Source: CAJBLF01 sp041663325
GTDB taxonomy: Bacteria; Patescibacteriota; Gracilibacteria; Absconditabacterales; Absconditicoccaceae
Direction of reading: 5' to 3'
Assembly: GCA_041663325.1 (NCBI GenBank)
Contig: JBAZRN010000023.1
Location: 1 to 19,053, forward strand
DNA: 19,053 nucleotides
A program made the position numbers and the translations under genes. Each line of letters begins with the position of its first letter. Within the stretch, counting starts at the first letter, position 1. Positions 9,144 through 16,039 of the stretch are shown piece by piece. Under the pieces are notes generated by a model that made no database searches, was not told the origin of the DNA, and saw only the letters and a program-made list of their open reading frames with translations.

Positions 9144-10253
9144 TTATTCTCCCAAAATGATTGCAGCAATGTCGGGGAAATGTTCTGTATAGTCACCGAA
9201 GATTTGAGAACCAAACGCTTCAGGACTAAATTTGTCCCAGGTGATCTTTTCTTTCCAACCCGCACCGGAATAAGAGCCAAAACTCATAGGTGAAGAATGA
9301 ATTTCAATAAATCCTGCCCACGGACGAATTGTTGCATCTTTTACTTCCATATTTTCATCTGCCATATAGTCATGTTTTAAGTGTGGAACTACACAGATAG
9401 GAAAATCTGCGGCAATTCCTCCACCTAACTGCAAAAATGCAATAGAGGAGTCTTGGGTATTTTTTATATACCATTCTGCTAAATGGTGCATGTAAGCGAA
9501 TCCAGGTTTAATAATTGATGGATTGATAGGACAATCAAGTTTGTACTTTGAAAGTAATCGATCTTTTCCATCATAACATGCATGAGTAAAAATGTTTCCC
9601 ATGGTGCTATCTTCTGCGCCTGGTACATATACAGGAATGTTATGTTTCCACGCTTGGTATAACCAACAATCATTTTCATCTGCTTGTGGATCTTTTTTTA
9701 TCAGATTTTGTTCGAATAGCTGAAAGAAAAATTTGTGCCACAAATAACTTTTGTTTTCTGTTTCTGCTTTTCTCCAGAGATATTCCAGTTTTGGCAAGAT
9801 TTTCCTTACGGATTCGTCTTCTGGCAAGAATGTGTCTGTTATTCTTCGAAGTCCTGCTTCACGAAGTTCGTTTTCTTCTGATGGTGTCAGTTCCATGTAG
9901 TCAGGGATGTAATAGTAGTAACTGTGTGCTACATACCTGTACATACTTTCTTCCATGTTCGCTCCCGAGACAGAGATGCCATGGATTTTTCCTGCGCGGA
10001 TAAGTTTGCTGATAGGTATTCCAAGCTCGAACGATGAACCGGCACCTGACATAGTTAGAAAAAGTTTGCCACCTTTATCCAAATGTTCTTTTAGCCACAA
10101 TCCTGCATCAATAGTTCTCCCACCATTACAATGGCGTTTGTTGTGTACTAAAAAATTGGTCACTGGAGTGTTTGGATTCGGGATGAATGATCTTGTTCCT
10201 ACTATAATTTTTCCCCGTAATGCAGGAGATAATTTAGCTAATTTTTCTTCCAT
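9144..10253 (-). CDS. Deoxyhypusine synthase-like protein (DHS family)
   Basis: The 369-residue product has family hallmarks: NGGRTIDAGLWLKEHLDKGG, LTMSGAGSSFELG, VSGANMEES, IPVYVPGAEDSTMGN, a Gly-rich LQLGGGIAADFP block for NAD binding, and SGAGWKEKITWDKF near the end. Lys341 in TWDK aligns with the catalytic lysine of the SWGK motif of eukaryotic DHS. Eukaryotic and archaeal DHS moves aminobutyl from spermidine to eIF5A. Bacteria lack eIF5A, and characterised bacterial relatives are often homospermidine synthases, so the substrate here is uncertain; polyamine aminobutyl transfer is the likely chemistry. None of its roughly 28 glycines is UGA, unlike the helicase next to it. It is monocistronic, with its own promoter and terminator, and there is no Shine-Dalgarno before the ATG. 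Confidence 0.88.
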   Translation of the reverse strand: MEEKLAKLSPALRGKIIVGTRSFIPNPNTPVTNFLVHNKRHCNGGRTIDAGLWLKEHLDKGGKLFLTMSGAGSSFELGIPISKLIRAGKIHGISVSGANMEESMYRYVAHSYYYYIPDYMELTPSEENELREAGLRRITDTFLPEDESVRKILPKLEYLWRKAETENKSYLWHKFFFQLFEQNLIKKDPQADENDCWLYQAWKHNIPVYVPGAEDSTMGNIFTHACYDGKDRLLSKYKLDCPINPSIIKPGFAYMHHLAEWYIKNTQDSSIAFLQLGGGIAADFPICVVPHLKHDYMADENMEVKDATIRPWAGFIEIHSSPMSFGSYSGAGWKEKITWDKFSPEAFGSQIFGDYTEHFPDIAAIILGE

Positions 10254-10303
10254 AATTTGTTTTTTTATTTGGGTTTATATTAGATTTTATTTTTACGGTC
10301 ACG

Positions 10304-10331
10304 TATATATCTATTTTATATGGCAAGTCAA
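10304..10331 (-). promoter_or_regulatory. Candidate sigma70-type promoter for the DHS-like gene
   Basis: On the minus strand, TTGACT (10326-10331) and TATATA (10304-10309) are separated by 16 bp, placing transcription start about 40 bp before the ATG at 10253. Confidence 0.5.
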
Positions 10332-10350
10332 GTCTTGTGGGTTTTTTTTC

Positions 10351-10378
10351 TTGATTTACTCGTTATGATTACTATATA
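10351..10378 (+). promoter_or_regulatory. Candidate promoter of a short plus-strand RNA
   Basis: TTGATT (10351-10356), 16 bp, then TATATA (10373-10378). No coding frame follows; a strong terminator lies about 60 bp downstream. Confidence 0.45.
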
Positions 10379-10384
10379 GATAAG

Positions 10385-10446
10385 CGTTAAGGTTCAGTTC
10401 AATTAATTGTTTGGTTGGGGTGTCCTGTTTCAGGCGCCCTTTTTTT
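10385..10446 (+). ncRNA. Candidate ~60-nt small RNA with its own terminator
   Basis: A promoter-like pair at 10351-10378 is followed by a 62-bp stretch containing the palindrome CAATTAATTG and ending in a GC-rich hairpin (GGGTGTCCTG, loop TTT, CAGGCGCCC) plus seven T. There is no ORF. It lies divergent to the DHS-like gene. It could instead be only a terminator that insulates the gene from plus-strand transcription. Confidence 0.35.
10418..10446 (+). terminator. Rho-independent terminator, plus strand
   Basis: GC-rich stem GGGTGTCCTG with CAGGCGCCC (one bulge, one G-U), 3-nt loop, then T7. It is the most GC-rich hairpin of the window, and no plus-strand gene precedes it. Confidence 0.8.
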
Positions 10447-10472
10447 GAATCTAAAACATCAAAATGTAACGT

Positions 10473-10504
10473 GAACAATTTCTAGAGAGAACAATTTCTA
10501 GAGA
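10473..10504. repeat. Perfect 16-bp tandem duplication
   Basis: GAACAATTTCTAGAGA occurs twice in direct succession (10473-10488 and 10489-10504) in the gap between two terminators. No function is apparent. Confidence 0.9.
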
Positions 10505-10525
10505 GAAAATCAAAGTATTAAAAAA

Positions 10526-10544
10526 AGCCTGGATAAACCAGACT
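10526..10544 (-). terminator. Rho-independent terminator of the 109-aa gene
   Basis: On the minus strand AGTCTGG and CCAGGCT form a 7-bp stem (one G-U) followed by T-rich sequence. It starts 16 bp after the stop at 10560. Confidence 0.8.
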
Positions 10545-10559
10545 TGTGAATAGACACTA

Positions 10560-10889
10560 TTAAGGCGTTACTTCTTTGAATGGAAAACGAATTTCTAATT
10601 TGTTTAAATGCATTTTTTCTTTTCCAATCATCTGACATAAATTTTTAATTGCCTCTTCTGGAGATTTCCCCGTGGCAATTAAACTTTTAAAACATATTTC
10701 TGAATTTCTTTTTTCTGAATTTCTTTCGAATTCTTCAAGATATGAAATCTGAAAACTTTCATGAGATGTTCCTTTTGTTACTAATTTACATTCCCAGTCT
10801 CCTTTGTATTCTATTTGACTTGTGATAACCTCTGCTCCTATCATTGATAAATAGGTGAGCAGATCTATTGATATCTTGTGTAATTCCAT
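10560..10889 (-). CDS. Small hypothetical protein (109 aa)
   Basis: The product starts MELHKISIDLLTYLSMIGAE and is not recognised. It is a small soluble alpha/beta-looking protein with a charged middle (EEFERNSEKRNSE), two Cys, and a GKSPEEAIKNLCQMIGKEK segment like the helix of small HicB-like or DUF domains; that likeness is weak. The frame extends up to an ATG at 10931, but the start at 10889 is chosen because AGGAGG lies 9 bp before it. This is the only textbook Shine-Dalgarno in the window. Clear promoter and terminator flank it, so it is a self-contained unit. It uses no UGA codons (five glycines). Confidence 0.7.
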   Translation of the reverse strand: MELHKISIDLLTYLSMIGAEVITSQIEYKGDWECKLVTKGTSHESFQISYLEEFERNSEKRNSEICFKSLIATGKSPEEAIKNLCQMIGKEKMHLNKLEIRFPFKEVTP

Positions 10890-10897
10890 AATATATT

Positions 10898-10903
10898 TCC
10901 TCC
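10898..10903 (-). promoter_or_regulatory. Strong Shine-Dalgarno AGGAGG
   Basis: AGGAGG is followed by AAATATATT and ATG (10889). It decides the start of the 109-aa protein. The other genes here lack a comparable site. Confidence 0.85.
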
Positions 10904-10937
10904 TATGTTTTGTTAATATTTTGTTTTTCATAAAATG

Positions 10938-10965
10938 ATATTACATGTTTATTCAGTGAAGTCAA
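10938..10965 (-). promoter_or_regulatory. Candidate promoter of the 109-aa gene
   Basis: TTGACT (10960-10965) and TAATAT (10938-10943) with a 16-bp spacer on the minus strand, about 50 bp before the start codon. Confidence 0.55.
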
Positions 10966-11048
10966 GTCTGAATTTCCGATTTTTACCTCCACTCTGAACT
11001 GTCAAAAAAATACCAAGGTATAGTGTGTGAATAATTTGTGTTGTTTTT

Positions 11049-11456
11049 TTAAAGTTTATTGGAATGATTTGGTTTAAAGATTATCAATAAAATTACATAC
11101 ATGGTTAGCAGTATTGCTTCCACGATTGTCTGTCCTTTTTTAGCTGGTGCGCCTAAAGAGACAAAATCTATTTTCCAAACAACTCCTATGCTAAATATTA
11201 TAGCAATTATTCCACCGATAATCATTACATTTATTATGTCGATATTTTTTTCTGGATTCCTTGCTACTGTATACAATACCATACTTAAAACTATTGCTAC
11301 TAGTGATATAACGGTATCATGATAAGGAGTATATAATGCTCCATCATAAAATGGGAAAATAGTTAAACCAAAAAAATGTGCAATTGCACCAATAATGTAA
11401 TACACTGCACCTAAATATAAAATAATTTTCAATATTTTTGTTTTGTTTATATTCAT
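11049..11456 (-). CDS. Small four-helix integral membrane protein (135 aa)
   Basis: The product is not recognised beyond being a membrane protein. About four hydrophobic helices are visible: IILYLGAVYYIIGAIAHFFG, TVISLVAIVLSMVLYTVA, VMIIGGIIAIIFSIGVVW and IVEAILLTMYVILLIIF, with a short Lys-rich N-terminus and C-terminus. None of its roughly nine glycines is UGA. The ATG at 11456 overlaps a 12-bp palindrome TTCATATATGAA. The gene starts 63 bp after the stop of the dnaE-like gene on the same strand, so it could be read from that transcript. Confidence 0.75.
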   Translation of the reverse strand: MNINKTKILKIILYLGAVYYIIGAIAHFFGLTIFPFYDGALYTPYHDTVISLVAIVLSMVLYTVARNPEKNIDIINVMIIGGIIAIIFSIGVVWKIDFVSLGAPAKKGQTIVEAILLTMYVILLIIFKPNHSNKL

Positions 11457-11463
11457 ATATGAA
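11452..11463. promoter_or_regulatory. Palindrome over the start codon of the membrane protein
   Basis: TTCATATATGAA is a perfect 12-bp inverted repeat that includes the ATG. It could be a repressor site or a weak RNA hairpin hiding the start, but short AT palindromes also arise by chance. Confidence 0.3.
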
Positions 11464-11519
11464 CATATATTACTAAAATATTTCAGGCAATCGTTGAATA
11501 TGTTTTACGATATGGTAAT

Positions 11520-12461
11520 CTATTCCTTCACCACTAATTTATCTTTATACTCTTCATATAACTCTTTTACATCTTCTGGAGTTTCGTAGTTTGGAAAGAG
11601 GGTCTGGTTGAGGTCGATGGAAGTCGTAATGCTATCCGCGATTTTGTTGTTGGTTTCGATCAGATTGTTGATTATGTTTTTTTCTAGTCCATTATGTTCC
11701 AAAATTTCTCTAATTTCATCTTCGCTCATTATATGAAATTGTCCTTTGGGCTTTCTTCTGTTTTCGTCATAAATCTTGAGTCCATCTTTGATGGCGAGAG
11801 CCACTTCTCGTGCCTGTTTATCGGTCTTGGAAGGATAGGAATAATTGTTGCTTACCACACAGGCGATCTGCTCTTTTTCGGCTATCGCCAAGAGAAGCTC
11901 GTTCGTTTTTTTTGACTCTGTCGTCTCGGTGTAGTCTTGCGCGATGATTTCCAGATAAACATTTTCTTTGCCTATCGTATCTTGTATGAGGTGAATGATT
12001 TCGATCATTTTAGATTCTTTTTCGTCGAGCGCAATCATTTTGCCTATCCATGAACTGGCTCATCCAAACAGACAAATAATTTCTCTTCAGAATGTTTTCA
12101 ACGATTGGAGATCTATTTTGGGTTTGCCTTTGATCCCTTCTTTGTTGGCAAATGACGTCAATTGCATGAGACTTTGATATCATTCTTTATTTTTGGCTAG
12201 GATGACGATATTGCCTATCTGATTGTCTGTTAATTGAGAATTGATATCCATGACAAATCCAAGTTCTACTCCTATTATGGGTTTGATTCCCGCATCTTTT
12301 GCTGATTGATACAGTTTTACCATTCCATACATGCCGTTGTAGTCGGTAATTGCGATTGCGTTCATTCCAAGCTCTTTGGCTTTGGCTACGATAGCTGCTG
12401 GTTTGCCAATGGCTTCAAGGAATGAGAAGGTGCTGTGGCCGTGAAGGTGGGTGAAACTCAT
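11520..12461 (-). CDS. DnaE-like protein truncated to the PHP domain
   Basis: The 313-residue product matches the N-terminus of bacterial DNA polymerase III alpha: FTHLHGHSTFSFLEA (PHP motif 1, His5/7/9), AITDYNGMYGMVKLYQSAKDAGIKPIIG, SLMQLTSFANKEG, then the region up to FPNYETPEDVKELYEEY. A complete DnaE is about 1,000 residues or more and continues into the polymerase palm; here TAG at 11520-11522 ends the frame just after the PHP domain. UGA encodes Gly at NKEGYQS, KTFGRE and LFGGASS. TDY replaces the usual TDH, so metal binding is probably incomplete. It may be a pseudogene remnant, a stand-alone PHP protein, or half of a split polymerase. The leader is an octamer array starting 9 bp before the ATG. 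Confidence 0.85.
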
Positions 12462-12469
12462 ATACTATG

Positions 12470-12533
12470 AGATTAAAAGATTAAAAGACTAAAAGATTAA
12501 AAGACTAAAAGATTAAAAGACTAAAAGATTAAA
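12470..12533 (-). repeat. Octamer array x8 in the dnaE leader
   Basis: On the plus strand eight contiguous octamers alternate AGATTAAA and AGACTAAA (order A A C A C A C A, where A is the ATT form and C the ACT form), giving a higher 16-bp period. The array begins 9 bp from the start codon of the dnaE-like gene. Confidence 0.95.
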
Positions 12534-12629
12534 AGATTTTGTATAGTGGTAACTAATCCAATATTTTAATCTTAATAATGTTCATTATCTTTTAATTAAA
12601 TCTATATCAAAATCAATTTGTATCTTCTA

Positions 12630-12657
12630 TTGATTTTTGCTAGGATATATCTATAAT
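12630..12657 (+). promoter_or_regulatory. Candidate promoter of a structured RNA
   Basis: TTGATT (12630-12635), 16-bp spacer, perfect TATAAT (12652-12657). No ORF follows; a folded region ending in a T-run does. Confidence 0.55.
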
Positions 12658-12663
12658 ATATAC

Positions 12664-12836
12664 GCTAAAGTAATAGATCCATCTATGGATGGTTATATTG
12701 CTCAAGTACAAAAGTTTTTCACCCACGTTTTTTTTCATCAACATAGGCTCAACCCATGTAATATGCAAAACAACAGGTTACCGCTAAGGTAAGAAAAATG
12801 TTGTATTACGTATTATATTGGAACCTATGTTTTTTT
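12664..12836 (+). ncRNA. Candidate structured non-coding RNA (~173 nt)
   Basis: Transcription from the 12630-12657 promoter would start near 12664. The 3' half shows nested helices: AACATAGG (12740-12747) with CCTATGTT (12824-12831), GTAATA (12758-12763) with TATTAC (12804-12809), CAACA (12771-12775) with TGTTG (12799-12803), and the hairpin TTACC/GGTAA (12778-12792). The closing helix runs into T7, as in a terminator. The 5' part has a small hairpin (ATCCA/TGGAT). It does not match the SRP, tmRNA, RNase P or preQ1 signatures I know. There is no coding frame. Confidence 0.5.
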
Positions 12837-12995
12837 ATACTGAATACACTGCTTTCACAAAAACTGTAACAGAAGCATATATCTGCGACGGACTGCAAGA
12901 ATGTCTCTGTTAGCATTCAAAAAATTGCCAAAAGATATCTGATATGTACGATGGAAGTGTGTATCTGCGACGGACTGCATGAGCATTTGCATTAT

Positions 12996-13005
12996 GGTAT
13001 ATACC
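12996..13005. promoter_or_regulatory. Palindrome GGTATATACC
   Basis: A perfect 10-bp inverted repeat between the second shared-loop hairpin and the terminator. It may be an operator or chance. Confidence 0.25.
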
Positions 13006-13053
13006 TATATAGTATATCTTTGGAAGTTTTTTGTGTATATCCTTATTTTTTAT

Positions 13054-13076
13054 AAAAGCTTTATATGCTTTTTTTT
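13054..13076 (+). terminator. Rho-independent terminator before the amidase gene
   Basis: AAAAGC (13054-13059) pairs with GCTTTT (13067-13072) around a 7-nt loop, followed by more T. Confidence 0.6.
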
Positions 13077-13095
13077 GTTTATAAAAAAGTTGCGA

Positions 13096-13123
13096 TTGAA
13101 AAGATGATAGGTTTTTGTAGTAT
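13096..13123 (+). promoter_or_regulatory. Candidate promoter of the envelope gene cluster
   Basis: TTGAAA (13096-13101), 16 bp, TAGTAT (13118-13123), 30 bp before the ATG of the amidase gene. Confidence 0.45.
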
Positions 13124-13152
13124 GTTGATACTTTATTTTTGTGTAGAATCGA

Positions 13153-15354
13153 ATGTATAAGAAGATAGTCATAGGAGTGCTTGTATTGTGCGGGTTTTGT
13201 TCTATAACTTTTGCAGCTTCATGGAATTTACCTGGAGTGACCATTGTTACTCGCGCTCAATGGTGAGCTAATGAGTCATGGAGATATGCTACAAAATCTA
13301 AAACAGACAGAGATGCTATCAATCAGCAAAAAAAAGATGCCGAACTCAATCAGCTTATGGAAACGGATACTGAAAAATTTTTTGATACGCAAAGACAAGT
13401 ATATGAAGGACAGATGGCTACGGATTTTCTTCTTGAAACGACACCGAATGAACAAACGGTAGATGAATATCGTGAATCATCAAGCGGTAATTTTCTCAAA
13501 TGGCCAGAAAGTATACATAAAAATAAGTCTAAAATAATTATCCATCATACGGCTGATGACTACACATCATTGCTTACCTGATGAACTGACGCTGCAATCA
13601 AAGAAATGCAGGCTATTTACAAATATCATACACTGACTAAATGACGAGGTGACATCTGATATAATTTTGTTATCGATCCATTTGGAAATATCTACGAGGG
13701 GAGGGCGGGATGAGCATGAGTGGTATGAGCGCAAACAGCTTGGAATAATACCCCAAGTATAGGAATCTCATTGATGGGAAATTTTAACGTCAATGTGCCA
13801 ACAGACGCCTCGCTTAAATCATTAGTAAATTTAACTACCGCATTAGCCAAAAAATATAAAATAAATCCAAAGGCTACTACTACCTATTTCAAAAAATCTA
13901 GTGAACCGCCTTATCTGGAAGCTTATCAAAATTATACGATCGTGGGGCATAAAGATGCTTGAGTAACTGCATGCCCGGGGATTAATCTCTATAATCTGCT
14001 GCCAGAAATCAGAGATCAGGTGAGTAAAAATATTACTACGTATACATGAGTAAGCACTCGTACTATTATTCCATCCAAACCTCCTATAGACAGATGACCT
14101 GTCGTAGCTGGACGATATTATTCCGATAAAATTGCTGATACTTTTGCTCTTCCTATCAGATGGACAGGGGTGAAATCGTGTACAAGCAGTGATACTACTA
14201 TTAGTATAGGTTCATGCAGCTCAAAAAATGATGAATTATACATTTCGTTAACCAAAAAATGAGTGAGCGGACTCAAAACTATCTCTGTTGTGACATCTTC
14301 ATGAACTCAACTCTTTTCTATGAATCTTATCCGGCAAGAAGATTTTGCTAGTATCGCCAATAAAGTTAAACAAGACTATATGACGAGAAGATGACTTTCT
14401 GTTTCATCACAAAGCATCAATAAAATAACTTCAAAAATTACGTTATCTGATGTGAAAACATTGATTCAGACTCCACTCAATATCTTGCTCTATGAACTCA
14501 GCACGAGTTACTCAAGATACGAAATTTCTTGTGATGGAGGATGCCATATTCAAGCTGATCAGACGGGATATACGGACACCAAACCTATTATAGAAACCAG
14601 TAATGGATTTGTCTATCTTACGCTTCCAAAATTTGAAAATGCCCTAGCTGTTGCCAATCTTGAAATATCTTCATTGAGCGGAGGATTGGTTCACGTCAAT
14701 AATTATATAAGAAAATCATACGGAGGTATCGCGTGGAATAGTTTCAGATGATCATTACTTTGGAAAAAAGATACGATAAAAAATCTTGCTTTAGGTAAAT
14801 TTGTAAATCAGGCAGTAGTAATAAACAAAACATCATTTGATAATTATATGAAAGGCATAGCCGAGACAAGTGATACTGACAATGTAGAAAAACAGACACT
14901 AGTTTTATTACTTGCCAAGATGTATACTTTGTTTTATATCAATGGACAGAATTCACATCCGTCTATCCCGGCGTGAACAAGTTATCAAGCGATAGATAAT
15001 CCTGATATGTTCCAAAAATATGTTTGAGCCGGGCGAGAAAAAACATCAAAAATGTCTGCAAGTTTATTAGCAGAAATTCAAAATAAAGTAGTGATGTATG
15101 ATGGCTATGTGCCTATTTTACCATATTTCAGTTGTTCAGCTTGATTCACTTGGTCAGCAAAAGAAAAATGGTGATGGAATGATACGCCGTATTTACAGTC
15201 TAAATTGGATTTTGCTGCGTGTTTTGATTTCAATGGTCATGGTGTCGGACTTAGTTGAAAATGAGCTCAATATCTTGCTGAAGAAAAGTGATGGACGTTG
15301 GAGCAGATATTGCAGTATTATTATCCTGGAGTTACCATCGAAACGATTAAATAA
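13153..15354 (+). CDS. Secreted amidase (PGRP)-SpoIID fusion, cell-wall hydrolase
   Basis: The 733-residue product has a signal peptide (YKKIVIGVLVLCGFCSITFA). It continues with a PGRP/Amidase_2 N-acetylmuramoyl-L-alanine amidase domain: HHTADD at about 131, RGDIGYNF, GNIYEGRAGG, and the zinc ligands His266 and Cys274 of VGHKDAGVTACPG. A linker follows, then a SpoIID-type domain from about residue 430: YEISCDGGCHIQA, the candidate catalytic Glu571 in MKGIAE, PYLQSK, GHGVGLSGKGAQ (from 695) and GWTLEQILQYYYPGVTIETI at the end. Amidase cuts the stem peptide off glycan; SpoIID is a lytic transglycosylase acting on denuded glycan, so the fusion joins two consecutive steps. About 22 UGA codons are glycine, several at invariant sites. 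The start is ATG with no Shine-Dalgarno. Confidence 0.9.
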
Positions 15355-15389
15355 GTTTGGGAATCTTTACATACATAAGCTCATAGAGT

Positions 15390-15875
15390 ATGGAAAAAAA
15401 CTTTGCTTTTATTGACACACAAAATGTGAATCTAGCTGTCAGAGATCAGTGACGAAAGCTTGATCGAAAAAAATTTAGGGAATATCTTTTGAATAAATAT
15501 AAGGTGTTTACTGCATATCTTTTTATAGGATATATACCAGAAAATCAGGACATGTATACGTTTTTTCAAACTATTTGATATACGCTAGTATTTAAACCAG
15601 TTCTTAATTTAAAAAACTGAACTACCAAATGAAATGTCGATGCGGAGTTAGTGCTTCAGTCAATGATAGATTATAATAAATACGATAAGGCAGTAGTGGT
15701 TACATGAGATGGTGATTTTACTTGTCTCATCAAACATTTAAATAAAAATAGTAAATTACTTACCCTGATAGTTCCCAATGAGAATAAGTATTCAATATTT
15801 CTCAAAAAAGCTGCAAAAGAAAAAATAGATAATTTGACAAATCTTAGATGAAGATTAGAATATAAAAATTTGTAA
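15390..15875 (+). CDS. NYN-domain (PIN-like) ribonuclease-type protein
   Basis: The 161-residue product carries the NYN (LabA/DUF88) signature: FAFIDTQNVN with Asp9, KGNVDAELVL with Asp84, and VVVTGDGDFTCLIKHL with Asp107 and Asp109. These acidic residues form the metal site of PIN-like nucleases. The family includes RNA-processing nucleases; no specific substrate can be inferred. UGA is Gly at KGNVD and TGDGD, both conserved. The domain fills the protein. It starts 35 bp after the amidase gene with no visible Shine-Dalgarno and is likely co-transcribed with it. Confidence 0.88.
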
Positions 15876-16039
15876 TATAAAAAAAGACCGCACCAGCCAA
15901 GCATTGCTACTTGACCCATACGATCTAATCGTGATAACATAATGAGTATATACAAAAATGTATGAAAAAGCAAGAGAAAATAGTTATAGTTCGTTTTGAT
16001 GTCGATTTTTAGTCTTTCTTATCTTGTAACTATATAGCT
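15876..16039 (+). other. Gap before tagA with a short upstream frame
   Basis: This gap holds an A-rich run after the NYN stop and a possible promoter (TTGACC near 15912 with a weak -10). ATG 15962 opens a frame of 16 codons (MKKQEKIVIVRFDVDF) ending in TAG at 16010, in the same frame as the glycosyltransferase gene. It is either a leader peptide or the original N-terminus cut off by a nonsense mutation. Confidence 0.4.

Larger units (their letters stand above)
12845..13076 (+). ncRNA. Candidate RNA with two hairpins sharing the loop GACGGACT
   Basis: The 18-mer TATCTGCGACGGACTGCA occurs twice (12880-12897 and 12962-12979). In both, CTGC/GCA-type stems expose the loop GACGGACT. The first copy sits inside an AACAGA/TCTGTT hairpin (12868-12911). 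A terminator closes the region at 13076. The ACGGA loops recall the ANGGA loops of CsrA/RsmA-binding RNAs. A weak TATACT box is at 12836-12841. It could alternatively be an attenuated leader of the amidase gene. Confidence 0.4.

Noticed and set aside
11457..11530. Split-intein DnaE, or a frameshift continuing the polymerase
   Set aside because: No intein N-terminal Cys or motif follows the last DnaE residues, and the alternate frame gives only about 20 residues unlike DnaE before a stop.
12664..12836. SRP RNA, tmRNA or 6S RNA
   Set aside because: The GGAAGGAAGCAGC-type SRP core, a tRNA-like end and paired 5'/3' ends expected of 6S RNA are all absent.
12880..12979. CRISPR array made of the 18-bp repeats
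   Set aside because: There are only two copies, 82 bp apart, with a short repeat and no cas genes; the flanks fold as hairpins instead.
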